This document shows, piece by piece, positions 47,741 through 57,689 of a stretch of 64,000 nt of DNA; the first letter of the stretch is position 1, and the number at the start of each line of letters is the position of its first letter. This DNA is from Terfezia claveryi. Its lineage: Eukaryota; Ascomycota; Pezizomycetes; Pezizales; Pezizaceae. The stretch lies in contig WHUX01000033.1 in NCBI GenBank assembly GCA_015179025.1, forward strand, positions 1 through 64,000, given 5' to 3'. The notes below the pieces were generated by a model, which was not told the DNA's origin, made no database searches, and saw nothing but the letters and a program-made list of their open reading frames with translations. Position numbers and translations under genes: made by a program.

Positions 47741-47828
47741 TTTTCCTGAATTCACCCAGGTTTCCGAGTGGCTCATCATGGTCCCCCTTACTGGGACCGC
47801 ATATGAGTAAGTACTAAGTATTAAAAAT
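47741..47828 (+). mobile_element. 5'-truncated retroposon tail, copy B
   Basis: TTCCTGAATTCACCCAGGTT, TTCCGAGTGGCTCATCATG, the hairpin GGTCCCCCTTACTGGGACC (47780-47798), then GCATATGAGTA and AGTATTAAAAA. Colinear with the LINE 3' end at 44.7 kb. No target duplication is obvious. Confidence 0.75.
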
Positions 47829-47847
47829 AACTATAAAGAGAAGACAT

Positions 47848-48240
47848 TTACAATACCTTGTACCGATTGTCGTCCATACGAAATTCCTCCAGCTCTTCTA
47901 CATGCGCTCTCATCTGGCGTAAGAAAGCCAGCTTAGCCAGGCCGACATGATGAGAAAACATATTGGTTTGTAAACCCCCGCATAGGTAGTAACTAGTTTT
48001 AAAAAAAATAAAATAAAAAAAAAAAAAGTTTGTAAACCCAAACCGGCCAAGGTGCGTTGGCGATGCCTGGAACAAAGTTGTGTAAAGCGTTCTTCATTGA
48101 ACTCGTCACCATATCCGTGGTCGCTGAAGATGAGTTCCCTTAACACTTTCCGGCAGACCCCAATTGCCTTGGGATCCAACTTTTCAATCAGCACCATCAC
48201 TGAACCCAGCCCAGCCTGGCAATCGCAATGATAAGGTCTT
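47848..48240 (-). pseudogene. Coding sequence interrupted by a 50-bp retroposon tail
   Basis: Upstream of the insertion the minus strand reads MVLIEKLDPKAIGVCRKVLR ... SRHRQRTLAGLGLQT. Downstream, in a frame offset by two, it reads NMFSHHVGLAKLAFLRQMRA ... MDDNRYK, where a possible donor GTATTG follows. The offset equals the 62 bp added by the insertion plus its duplication, so the two parts were one exon of about 100 codons. Upstream (about 48250-48420) is an acidic Asn/Ser/Asp segment separated by a stop. The protein is not recognised. It may be a host gene or part of the copia relic just upstream. Confidence 0.55.
47978..48027 (+). mobile_element. 50-bp retroposon 3' tail with 12-bp target-site duplication
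   Basis: CCGCATAGGTAGTAACTAGT plus an A-rich tract, flanked by GTTTGTAAACCC at 47966-47977 and 48028-48039. It is the extreme 3' end of the LINE-tail family, consistent with target-primed reverse transcription and severe 5' truncation. Confidence 0.85.
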
Positions 48241-48425
48241 TTGACTCATTTGGCTGTCTTGGGACCAATGCGTTGTGGGCTGCCGTCGCGATCGCCTGTG
48301 CTCTCACCATCACTGTTGCTATCATTGTCACGGCCGATCACCTGGTAATCACCACTGTAGCACTCCACGGTAGCCTCGTCACCAAATAAGGAAAGCTCTG
48401 CTGCCCGGCGTTTTGGGGCTCGTAG

Positions 48426-49613
48426 TTAGGTTTTTCCTGGACCGATCTTGGCTTGCCCAACGACTATAATGCACTTATTTTGGAGCTGGATTCGATATAT
48501 GGACGGAGAGTGCGTGTAACCAACGAAGATGGCGATCTCTGATCTTGGGTATAGCTTGCCAGGTATCCGTTTATCCTCATGGATGCGAGCAAAGCAAAGC
48601 TGTCCAAAAGGTAAGAGAAGAGCAATTGAAGGTTTTGTTTTGTAGAGAGCTTCGTAGGCTGTTTTGCCCTGTAGGTAGAAATGAGGTAAGAGGGTTCTGA
48701 TATATACTGACATAGTGCATGACTCTGCCCAAAGGCGCTTATCTTGTATATAAATCAGCACGCCTCTTTCGACAAAAGTGACAAAATTTGCATGGCTTTT
48801 TCCTGCATCTGATTTGTTCTTTAGATAGAAGATCCAGCCCATCTTGGTAAAATCATCAATGAAGGTGATGTAGTAATATGGATTACCATAAGATGGGGTG
48901 GGCTACTTACCTCTCAAGTCGCTATATATCAACTCAAATGGCCAGGTGGAGCGCCGGTAGGCCAGTGCGGTTGGAGTAGCCTTTGTTGATTTTGCCATAA
49001 TGCATGCAGTAGACGAGAATTTAGAAGGTGCAGAAGGCAAAATGCCGCTGTCTGCATACACAGCAGGCTGTAGATTGGCTGGGTGGCCAAGTGCTGCGTG
49101 CCGGAGAGCGAAGGGCATTCTCCTCGTGTTTGCAAAGGCAGATTGCACAAGACTGGGAGGTTGAACAACCGTCCCGGAGAAACGTACGGGCGGCGCCGAG
49201 CGCGGACGATACCATGGATATGAATAAGATAAGAACGAAGGCGTAGCACAGGCAGTTGATGTCGACTGGATCACATTGTACCCAGCGGAGTGGCATTCAT
49301 CGATCAAAGGCTGGCAGTGGTGATCCCAGATGAGAAAGGGTTCTCTTCCCATCAGGCGATATGGAACAACTAAAAAAGAGAAGGGGAGGGAGGACAGTGT
49401 ACCATCAGAGCGGTCAAAGGAAGGGAATGGATCGAACTGGGTCCCCCGCTCCCAGCTAGCTGTGTAAGCAATGGCGGGGGGGGCTTGTGCCAACCAGACT
49501 ATGTAAGCAAGGACACCAGTACATACCACCACAGACGGGCTAGCAGGCCGTGCCAACCAGACTAAGCAGGCCGGAGAATTGAAGGAGACTAGTCTGGTTA
49601 GTCTGGTTGGCAC
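48426..49613 (-). pseudogene. Ty1/copia Gag-pre-integrase and integrase fragment
   Basis: One minus frame, broken once by TAG at 48903, contains RHAALGHPANLQ (pre-integrase His region), ACIMAKST, STWPFELIYSDLRG (first catalytic Asp), YYYITFIDDFTK and, after a jump, KRLWAESCTMSVYIRTLLPH, GKTAYEALYKTKPS and PRSEIAIFVGYTHS. These are in copia order. Between FVTFVERG and VLIYIQD the segment that normally carries the second Asp and catalytic Glu is absent, so the integrase is internally deleted as well as stopped. RT and RNase H are not found downstream. The N-terminal ~130 codons are not clearly copia and include GTGCCAACCAGACTA repeats. Confidence 0.75.
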
Positions 49614-50451
49614 AAGCCTCTCGTAGAGGGTAGTCTACTTAGGGTGCCGAGACTATCTACTTAGTCTGGCTTGACTTGATTAGAAAGGCTAGTCTGGGCT
49701 AGTCTGGTTTAGAAAGGCCGACAATTTAAGACCGAAGTTAGAACAGGCCGCAACTGCACATGATGAAATTCTAAATTTTCTCATGCAAGGTCCAGCATAT
49801 GTCCAGCCTGTAACTACATGCCCTATTAAATGAGTGTGGAGACGGATCTGACAGCAGTATTACCAGTCTGTGAAACCAGTACTTTCAGTTGCAGCTGCTC
49901 TTTCCGACCTCGCGGAGGAGTCCTTATTATTCACCACAGATACAGGTATTGGGGTATAAAAATTTTTAAAATTGATTTATTGGAAATCTGAGCACATAAT
50001 ATCACTCCGTTATGCCTAACGGTATCGAAATGCTTTTATAAAACCAGTCTGGATTGTGCCAACCAGACTAAAACCAAATAGTAAACCCCTCTTCCCCAAA
50101 GCAATACAGCACCTTTTAAGCGGGAGTCTCTTGCCGCCAAGTGATGGTGATACCTGCTGCTGACATGCAGCCTTGTGTCTCCAGAAGTCAGCTCCGCGTT
50201 TCAGCACAAGTTACCTTCCGGACCCAATCTCGGAACGTGGCACCGCACCAACGAAACTACCGTTTGACAAGCCTCGGTTGACGCACGGGTATACTACCCA
50301 AGAAAATGTGATCCAATGCCAGTTAAACATCATTAGATTTTACCAGCCATTAATATCGTGTGGCATATCCATATTCAGCTGGCAGGGCAAGCGCCTTCTA
50401 ACGTCGGCTTTCATCAGCGCTTTTAACTTGTTTTGCCGCGAGGCACTTTTT

Positions 50452-50543
50452 ATCCTGAATCCACCCGGGTTTCCGCTATTATGGTCCCTTCAGCATGGTC
50501 CCCTTAGTGAGACCGCATATGAGTACTGAGCATTTGAAAAAAA
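50452..50543 (+). mobile_element. 5'-truncated retroposon tail, copy C
   Basis: ATCCTGAATCCACCCGGGTT, TTCCGCTATTATGG, the hairpin GGTCCCCTTAGTGAGACC (50497-50514, one mismatched pair), GCATATGAGTACTGAGCATT and A7. Target duplication is not clear. Confidence 0.75.
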
Positions 50544-50937
50544 TATTTAGCTGGTGATGAAAATTTCCGAGCACCAATACTGTAGTGTACTTGACAGCTC
50601 CATTCACATCTATGTAATTACCAGCCTCACATCCGAAGCCACAGACTGGTATGCTCAAGCACTGTAACGTTACGTTGATGCAGGCAGGACGAAAGTGCCA
50701 GGTGGATCCGAAGGCACTTGGGATTCACCAACCCCGGATACAAGATTGGCTGCTTGAAGTAGTACCAAAAGCATATCATGCAGGCCTTATATATAATCAC
50801 CAGTTTATTGATTCAAGAGGCAGACACCTCCCCACCACTATAGCTAACACAATCCAAAAATGAACGCAAATTCGAGTATTGAAATTAATTCGTGGTTGTG
50901 AAAATTAAGACTAGGTATCCCTTCCCTGCTCCTAATT

Positions 50938-51371
50938 TCATGCGATTGTGATGGTGGTAGGACATGCAACAGCGACGGTCTCCACCGGAATAGGGCAAAG
51001 TTGAGGACATTCCGTAGGGCACGGTGGCACCAAGGTTGCTGTAGGAAGCTTCTCGCAGCTCGTCGTAGTGAGAGAAGTGCATGTTTCTTTGCAGTAGCTT
51101 GTCGAGGTCGATGTGATCGGGGGGATAAATATACATCTGAATTTGTATTAGTCAATTGGGCATTCCTCATAGATTTCGAAGCAAGTGGATGGACTAACTT
51201 TGCCATAGGACAAGACAGAGTATTGAATGCACAATCTTGCGTAGGGTCAACGGTAACAGTAGGGGTTGCACAGATCCTAGTACATGTTCGAGGAGGGTGT
51301 TCGCAGGTGGTTGGAGTTACTCGTGGCGTAGCAGTGGAAATCCTGTGCGAGATCTTAGTGAGCCAGTCCAT
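50938..51371 (-). pseudogene. Cysteine- and threonine-rich secreted-type protein, decayed
   Basis: The minus strand reads TPTTCEHPPRTCTRICATPT and TVDPTQDCAFNTLSC; then, one frame over, CFEIYEECPID-stop-YKFRC; and, in that frame, SYCKETCTSLTTTSCEKLPT, PPCPTECPQLCPIP and CPTTITIA-stop. Regular Cys pairs in a Thr/Pro background are typical of small extracellular fungal proteins, but no named family fits and no signal peptide was found upstream. A frameshift and one TAA suggest a relic, unless unrecognised introns are present. Confidence 0.4.
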
Positions 51372-53085
51372 ATTCCAATTTATCTCTCTGATTATCCCAA
51401 AAACATTTCTCTAGTGATATGAAAATTAGAATTTTTCTTCTTACTGGACTAAAGTTGCTGCGAGCAGAACAGTAGTAACTCCTGCAAGAAATGAGTTGTG
51501 AAACATTTTGGGTATCGGAAATCAGATTTAAACCTGGAAGATTCCGGAGCTCACTTGACGGGCCCTAAACGAAAATTAGAATAGGAGGGTATTTGGAGGC
51601 AGTCAAGGGTATCTTCAAATAATTATTTCGTCGACTGGGGAGCATGAGTATTTATTCCAATTTCCTCTGTACAGATTGGGATTAGTCTCATTGACCTAGC
51701 AGTTTTCCTGGCACAACGTCTTTAGCTGATTTGATGATGATGCTCACGTTATACGGGTGAAATGAGAGGTCTAGGTCAGCTTGAACCTTGAGCATGGCCA
51801 GTAAGAAAGGAATCTGACCACTCTGGCTCTGTTCTTAGTTTGATTGGTCTGATCTCGAGCCGTGCATGATGTTATTATTATCTACATACCTTGACAAAAT
51901 ACCCTAACTGAATTTCGAGACTCTCCACTGGCACCTGAATGATTGGTGAGAGTATTGTGTTAATTTATATAAATTGATAAACGTCTTGAAGTTGGGGCTA
52001 TTATTCACGAAAGTGGGTACGCATAATTTCTTCGGGAACTGTCTAATGCATCTGGTTAACGGACATCAATGTAATATGTACCTTTGAAGAGGTTACATTT
52101 TTTTTAGTTCAATGATTGTTCTGACATCACCCCAAAGCAATTCCGAAAAGAGTTTTCAGTTTTGGCATGTCACTTATGTAGACGATGTTACATACACCCT
52201 CGCACCTGGTTGAAAACAAGTCGGGCTATATCTATCTGCAATTAAACTTACACTTACTATCACATGTGCATGCATATGCATATGAGATTTGGACTGGCGG
52301 GATTGGCAGTGCCGATCAACTACGGGACGGAGGCGCTTCAAATAGATCACACTAAAGGTCTCACCATCCCATAAAGGAGCTTGGATGTCGACTGGCTGTA
52401 GGTGCAAAACAAGCAGGGTCGTCGAGTTATTATTTCAGTGCCTATAATGCCTATGGTTGATACCTGCGACATGTCGCAAATCCACCAGACTGCCCATGAT
52501 TGACTCGCTGACTTCGTACTGTATCCAAGGCTAAGCTGACCGTCTACAATGTATTACATAGCAACTGCTTAACCCATACCCACACCTAGATGACTTTCTC
52601 CCGTCTGCTGCCTTCCCCCTAAACTCCATATCACACTCTTCCAACATTTACTGTCATAGTGAGAAGTATAGGTTTCGAAATCCTGTGGATGATGTCAATG
52701 TGGGAATTGTGTTGGCATGGGAGTGATGCATCAGTACAAAGGGCAGGTCCTAGCCCTGGTATCATACCCGAGAACCACCTATCGGCTCCTACAACTATTC
52801 TGGCCCTGCCTAGATTGTCCATGGATTTTACCTCTTACACGGTTACACTTAAATTCGACAGCCTTCAACACATATGTACGCACAGTCAAACCTCGCCTAT
52901 TGGATCCCTCTCCTCTTACTGGATGTCCCCTTTCTTATTGGATAGAGTAAAACGGCCCGAACTTGAGCTGCGCATACTTATTGCACACCCCGACTATTGG
53001 ATGGTTACTATAATTTAGGCCCGTGAACCTAAATACCTAATAAATGTACCCTCTTGATACGCATTCCAGATATTATTAACACATA
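51372..53085. other. Intergenic, no gene recognised
   Basis: Open frames here are short and lack domain-like content. 53000-53085 is AT-rich and leads into the pogo-like element. Confidence 0.4.
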
Positions 53086-53794
53086 CAGTATACTCTCGAT
53101 ACAAGCATACCAGATATAAGCATATATTGGATACAAGCATACCTCCGCCGGTTCCACATAGTAAATAAGCATATATTAGATACTAGAATATTCTTATTTT
53201 TTTGGCTTAGTCACCATACATATGCTTGTATCTAGAGAAGCACTAAACCACAAATAGGCTGTTATCGATAAGAAACTACCCCGCAGCAATACATCTCCGG
53301 CACAGGCATACTACATACAACACCAAATACTAGCGGAACAATGGCATCATCATCTACTCCCACCATACATCAGCGCCAGGCTTGGTCAGAGGTTGAACGT
53401 AAAGCAATCAAGACATATGCAAATACCAACCCTAAAACAACCTGGCGACAGATCAAACGTTGGTTTGAATCCGAACATCCCAATAAAACCCTTACTCAGT
53501 CACAAAAGGCGTCAGCATACTCAGCGCAGAATCACCGACTTTTTGGGTCCTCCCGGAGCCGCCTCGTCCTCCTCTGTCCCCTCCTCCTCTTGAGACTCTG
53601 GTCCTCACATCTATAATCATTTGTCTATTTATTGCTTGTATGCTCTCGTTGTATTTACTATCTTATTCCGCGACTTTTCCTACTGCTAGCTAGCTTCATT
53701 CTATATTTTCCTGTTTTCTCTTGATATAAGAACATATTGGTTACAAGCATACTTCCCCCTGTCCGAACGGTATGCTTGTATCGAGAGTATACTG
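53086..53794 (+). mobile_element. Pogo-like deletion derivative, 709 bp, perfect 26-bp TIRs
   Basis: CAGTATACTCTCGATACAAG starts 26-bp inverted repeats at 53086-53111 and 53769-53794 with no mismatch. TA duplications lie at 53084-53085 and 53795-53796. Subterminal copies of ATACAAGCATA occur inside. It keeps only the start of a transposase gene. Confidence 0.88.
53341..53616 (+). pseudogene. N-terminal remnant of a pogo-like transposase
   Basis: ATG at 53341 gives a ~55-residue start with HQRQAWSEVERKAIKTYANT and WRQIKRWFESEHPNKTLTQS, the first helix-turn-helix of the CENP-B/pogo DNA-binding region (pattern W-ERxAI-x-YA ... WF-x-E-x(3-5)-LSQS). The frame then degenerates, and the second DNA-binding motif and DDE domain are deleted. 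If expressed, it would be a DNA-binding fragment only. Confidence 0.6.
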
Positions 53795-54184
53795 TAGCAT
53801 GTAAGGTGAAGTCTTTTCATCGGTTTCAAAACTCCACAGAACTCCACAACTCCCACACTGCACAGTGCAAGGCAGTTCAGGGGTGCCCAATGAGCAAACG
53901 CCATGTATATGACGATCCCCACTGTTCTGGCGGATAACCTTACAACCATGCACAAGGCACACCCGATATGGGGCAGAAAGACTTGCAGATTTAGTTACAA
54001 GGAACATTTGGCCAGGACATTACGCACGCAGTCTACTATTAATCAATATCCAGTGACAAGAACATAATCCTAACCAACATATGAGGTACGCTCAAAAAAT
54101 TTCAAAAAAGCAAAGCTTGCCTCGGAGGAACTAGAAGCATTGAAAAATAGTGGCCCTGTGGTGACCCTGAGCCATTGTTACTCG

Positions 54185-54730
54185 ACCACCTACTCTGCCA
54201 TTGATTGACCCGTATATGGAGTTGAAGTGTAGCCAGTAGGAGGAAGATATTCGATCCGAATATTTGGTGGTATCATAATGCCCACTAAAGTTGCCCTCCC
54301 AGTACCTATATGCTTGCCAAACCGGAATAACTCTCCAGTCATCCATGCCTTCTTGTTGGCATAATATTGACAACCCAAGTATCGAATATTAATATTCTTT
54401 AGTCATCGAGGATGTGCATGTTTGCCAATAAACCAAAGAGGTACTTTATCAGTAGTCTGATTGGCACCTTTATTATTGAGAACTTTAATGCCACTTCGTC
54501 TATTTGGTAAAGATAATTGCCGCTCTTTCTTTAATTAGATCACCACTCATTGGAACTTATTCTCAAATCGCGGAAACCAATCAAATAGAACTCTGTCCAA
54601 TTCTGGATATTGAACTCGCCGAAATCGCTTGGTGTCATTTGTTAAGAGCGTTTCGGCTGCTCAAAAACTCTAATATGACATTAGCACCACACTTCAAACA
54701 TAAAGCAAACGAGTTACAGTAGATTGATTA
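54185..54730 (-). pseudogene. Pogo/Tigger-like transposase relic
   Basis: The minus strand reads, across stops, VPMSGDLIKERAAII (CENP-B-type DNA-binding end), then KVPLWFIGKHAHPR, INIRYLGCQYYANKKAWMTG and ELF, the conserved DDE_1 stretch preceding the second Asp, and then NIRIEYLPPTGYTS, corresponding to the LPPNTTS region. The block with LLLDNxxAH (second catalytic Asp) is deleted between ELF and NIRIEYLPP. It is independent of the 709-bp element to the left, which lies in the other orientation. Confidence 0.7.
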
Positions 54731-55376
54731 AACTACTGTGTCAACTTCTGCCGCGTTGTCTCTGGATGTGTTGTGCTTGAGAAAACAACTATGCTTGTGC
54801 TTGAGAGAACAACTGAAACGCTCGCTCTCTGTGGCATCCATCTATCGAAGGCGGACTGATTTGAGTCGGGTTCCTGTTTTAGAGCAGGATCGTAGATTGA
54901 GTAGGGAGGTATATAAATATTGGATTGAACCAGAAAGGGTCTGAGACGGAGTATCTTATTATTATGTACGGGTCATTAAAGATCTGGGCATACAGAGCCA
55001 GCCATATACTGAGGTTATGGAGCTCGCCAATGAAGGTATCCTTACTATATACAGACCACGTAATCTTTCATTAAAAGATCAATAAAGCTCATTGATGAGT
55101 AGCTCCTCCGAACCTCAATTACTATATCTACTTGAGAGCGGTCCCTTTGCTTCAAGTGCTCGTACCTCCTCTCAAAAATTTATAACTCAATCTGATACAA
55201 CAAGATTGCGTTTAACTCTGATGCCCAAATGAGCATCAAATACAGCAAACCCATGAGATAGCTGAATTTGAAGTTGGAGAATTCGTTTCACTCTATACTC
55301 CTACAATTGATCGCCATGCTACAAATGGAAGCGGTTGTTCTGTAAGATTATTCAAATGCTTCACTCTGAGCGCTAT
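54731..55376 (+). other. Possible decayed coding segment, disrupted on its right
   Basis: A + frame at 54738-54944 (Leu/Arg-rich) and other short frames up to FEVGEFVSLYTPTIDRHATN (55260-55330) hint at coding sequence, but no product is recognised. The 66-bp retroposon tail at 55377 splits it. Confidence 0.3.
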
Positions 55377-55442
55377 TTTTTTTTTTTTTTTTTTAAATAC
55401 TTGTTACTCTTATTCGGTCCCAGTAAGGAAACCCGAGTGGAT
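55377..55442 (-). mobile_element. 66-bp retroposon 3' tail with 14-bp target-site duplication
   Basis: Reverse orientation: T tract, then TACTTGTTACTCTTATTCGG, TCCCAGTAAGGAAACCCGAG. It is flanked by ACTCTGAGCGCTAT at 55363-55376 and 55443-55456. Compared with other copies it lacks the segment between GGGTTTCC and the 3' half of the hairpin, so the hairpin cannot form. Confidence 0.85.
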
Positions 55443-55845
55443 ACTCTGAGCGCTATCAACTGCTGACCATCCATAACATTCTCAATCACTAATTTCCAAC
55501 ACGGGAACTATAACAGCTTCCACCAAATTTTACACATTCAGACAGAGTTCGCTCAGATGGAAAGGTTATCTATCCCTATACAACATAAACCGCTTGTCGT
55601 TAAAAAAGGCGGTATCACGAAGTAACTTTACTCAACCTGAAGCCTCCTGCCTATGTATATATCTAGATTTTACTCACCTAGGAAATTATGAACTCTAAGT
55701 TCTCCCGGCTGGCCTGCGAGTCAATTAACAAAATTGCCCGGAACAGATCCAAAGCAAAAAAAACACTCCGACTAAGAAAGATGGCATCCATAATGTAATC
55801 TGATATAGTTAACATAAATATGAGAAACCCAAATAAATTCGATCA

Positions 55846-55917
55846 GGGGGCGTGGTTTAGTGGTATAATACCTCTTTAGCATAGAGGTGGTCCGGGGTTC
55901 GATTCCCCGCGCCTCCA
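55846..55917 (+). tRNA. tRNA-Ala (AGC)
   Basis: 72 nt, no intron. Acceptor stem GGGGGCG/CGCCTCC (one G-T pair), D-arm with TGGTTTAGTGGT (A box), anticodon stem CCTCT/AGAGG with loop TTAGCAT giving anticodon AGC at 55878-55880, T-arm CGGGG-TTCGATT-CCCCG (B box), discriminator A. A TTTT terminator lies 8 nt downstream. All stems pair, so it is probably active. Confidence 0.95.
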
Positions 55918-55924
55918 GTCATTA

Positions 55925-55928
55925 TTTT
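55925..55928 (+). terminator. Pol III T4 terminator for tRNA-Ala
   Basis: TTTT shortly after the tRNA 3' end. Confidence 0.7.
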
Positions 55929-56660
55929 GAAATCTTCAAAATACGTTGAAGTCTCTCACCTTTTTTTTTTTTTTAAAAAAAAAACCATGTACTGTTTTGT
56001 TTGTTGCATAGCCAACCTCCACTGGTTTATTACCTCCGTCGCCGGCCAATATCAAGAATTACAAGTTGGTTAGTTATACAGTGTATCTGGCTCTGGTATC
56101 TCTACCTACTACACTCTTAATCCCGGAATGAGCCACACATTGCACTCCCATTCCATGGAAAGTAGCAGCAACTACAAGCGCACGCACAACTGACATTTCC
56201 GACATCACCACCCACGCCTACCAACAACAACACAAGAGGAGGAAAATACAAAAATCAATGAAATCACCACTATATCAGCCTCAACTAGGAGAGCAGCTAT
56301 AACAACTCTTTCTTTTTTTTGCATTAGCGGTACAACGAGGATGAATAAATTGATTTCTTTCCTATTTCCTTGTCTTTCTTTATTTTATGACTTGCTTATT
56401 TCCATGGCCTATATAGATACTTATGTAACGTACGCCAGTTATCTATTCGTTCTCGCAATCCTCGCGAGCCAGCTCGTGCCCAAGCCTATCCTAAATTCAC
56501 TCAGTTATTTTCGGCCCGCCTCAGACCGTTCAGCTTCTTTTCCTTCGTCAATTCCTCCTTCGATCTGCAGTTTATTCCCCCGTCTTTCCCTACTCTGCGT
56601 CTTCTTTTGTGTATATTGGGGCCGGCAGGGTCAGGTTAAATTGACCTTATTCCAAGCCAG

Positions 56661-56723
56661 TTGAATTTCCGGCTGGCTCCCTGACTGGAGCAGCATATGA
56701 GTACTGAGATTTAAAAAAAAAAA
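56661..56723 (+). mobile_element. 5'-truncated retroposon tail, copy D
   Basis: TTGAATTTCCGGCTGGCTCC, the hairpin GGCTCCCTGACTGGAGC (56675-56691), GCATATGAGTACTGAGATTT and A11. The stem bases differ from other copies, but five pairs are kept. Confidence 0.75.
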
Positions 56724-57533
56724 TGATAGCATTCCTGTTCCCAACTAGGTCCAGATATAAGCACTGAGTATATTACAAAAAAGAAAAACTTGCCGGAACT
56801 TTACATAATGGGCCGAAAAGAGTAGGGTCTCAAAGAAAATTCGAGACTCGAGCAACAGGAGCATCGCACAGTCAATCAAAGCTGAACGAGATCATTATTT
56901 TCCGCAAGGTCATTTCCTGCCTGCCAAAGCCCCCAGATCTTCCAACTCAGACCCTCCTCCACCACTTGTCCGCCTCCTCCTTCCCCCCTCTTTCTCCCTT
57001 CTCTCCCTCCTCTCTTTGTTTTCCTTCTGTTCATCCTCCTTGGCCTCCTTCATCTCTTGCTCCATCCTTTCCCTGCGCTCCTTGTCTTCCTTTTTCTTCT
57101 TCCCCCTTCGCCTCCTGCTACTTTGCCTCCCTCTGGTTCCTCCTCAACCATCACCACCCAACTATCCAAAAGAACATAAGAAAAGGAACCATGCTGCTGC
57201 CTGTAGAAGATTCAAATACCTGCCATGCTCTTTCCTTTGGAGTTGGGTTGGGTGCTGGGCTGGCAACTGGGCAGGGCGCTGGGACTCGGCAGGGTACCGA
57301 AGGTGGATGAGTTGGGCTTAAAGGTGGGATCCGTACAGCGAACTTGTCGGTATCGGTAACTGCAAGGGAACAACATGGCGTCACTTGTTGCGCACATCAT
57401 TCGACATGCAGGTCGTATTCCCAAAATACAAGAACAAAGTTATTAAGGCGACCAGGGCAAAGAGGAGCCCTGATACTATGGCCGTGAGCCCATATTATGG
57501 TAGTAAGGGGGGTGGTACGTAAAGCTGTGTAAG

Positions 57534-57655
57534 TTTTTTTTTTTTTTTTTTTTTAAATACTTGTTACTCTCATGCGGCCCCGTCAGGGGGGCCATGAGGA
57601 GCCACCCAGAAACCCGAGTGGATTCAGGACAGGGCAAGTTAATCTGCCAGGTCGA
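57534..57655 (-). mobile_element. Retroposon/LINE 3' tail, copy E
   Basis: Read on the minus strand: CTGGCAGATTAACTTGCC, TCCTGAATCCACTCGGG, the hairpin GGCCCCCCTGACGGGGCC (57576-57593), GCATGAGAGTAACAAGTATT and a long A tract. It matches the LINE 3' end at 44.7 kb over ~120 bp and lies 3' of the ORF1 relic that follows on the same strand. Confidence 0.8.
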
Positions 57656-57689
57656 GGCGGATAAGTACACAAGACGGTAGGAGACTCAT

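Noticed and set aside
56341..56664. 107-codon hydrophobic + frame
   Set aside because: Pyrimidine-rich sequence gives apparent membrane segments; the frame runs into a retroposon tail.
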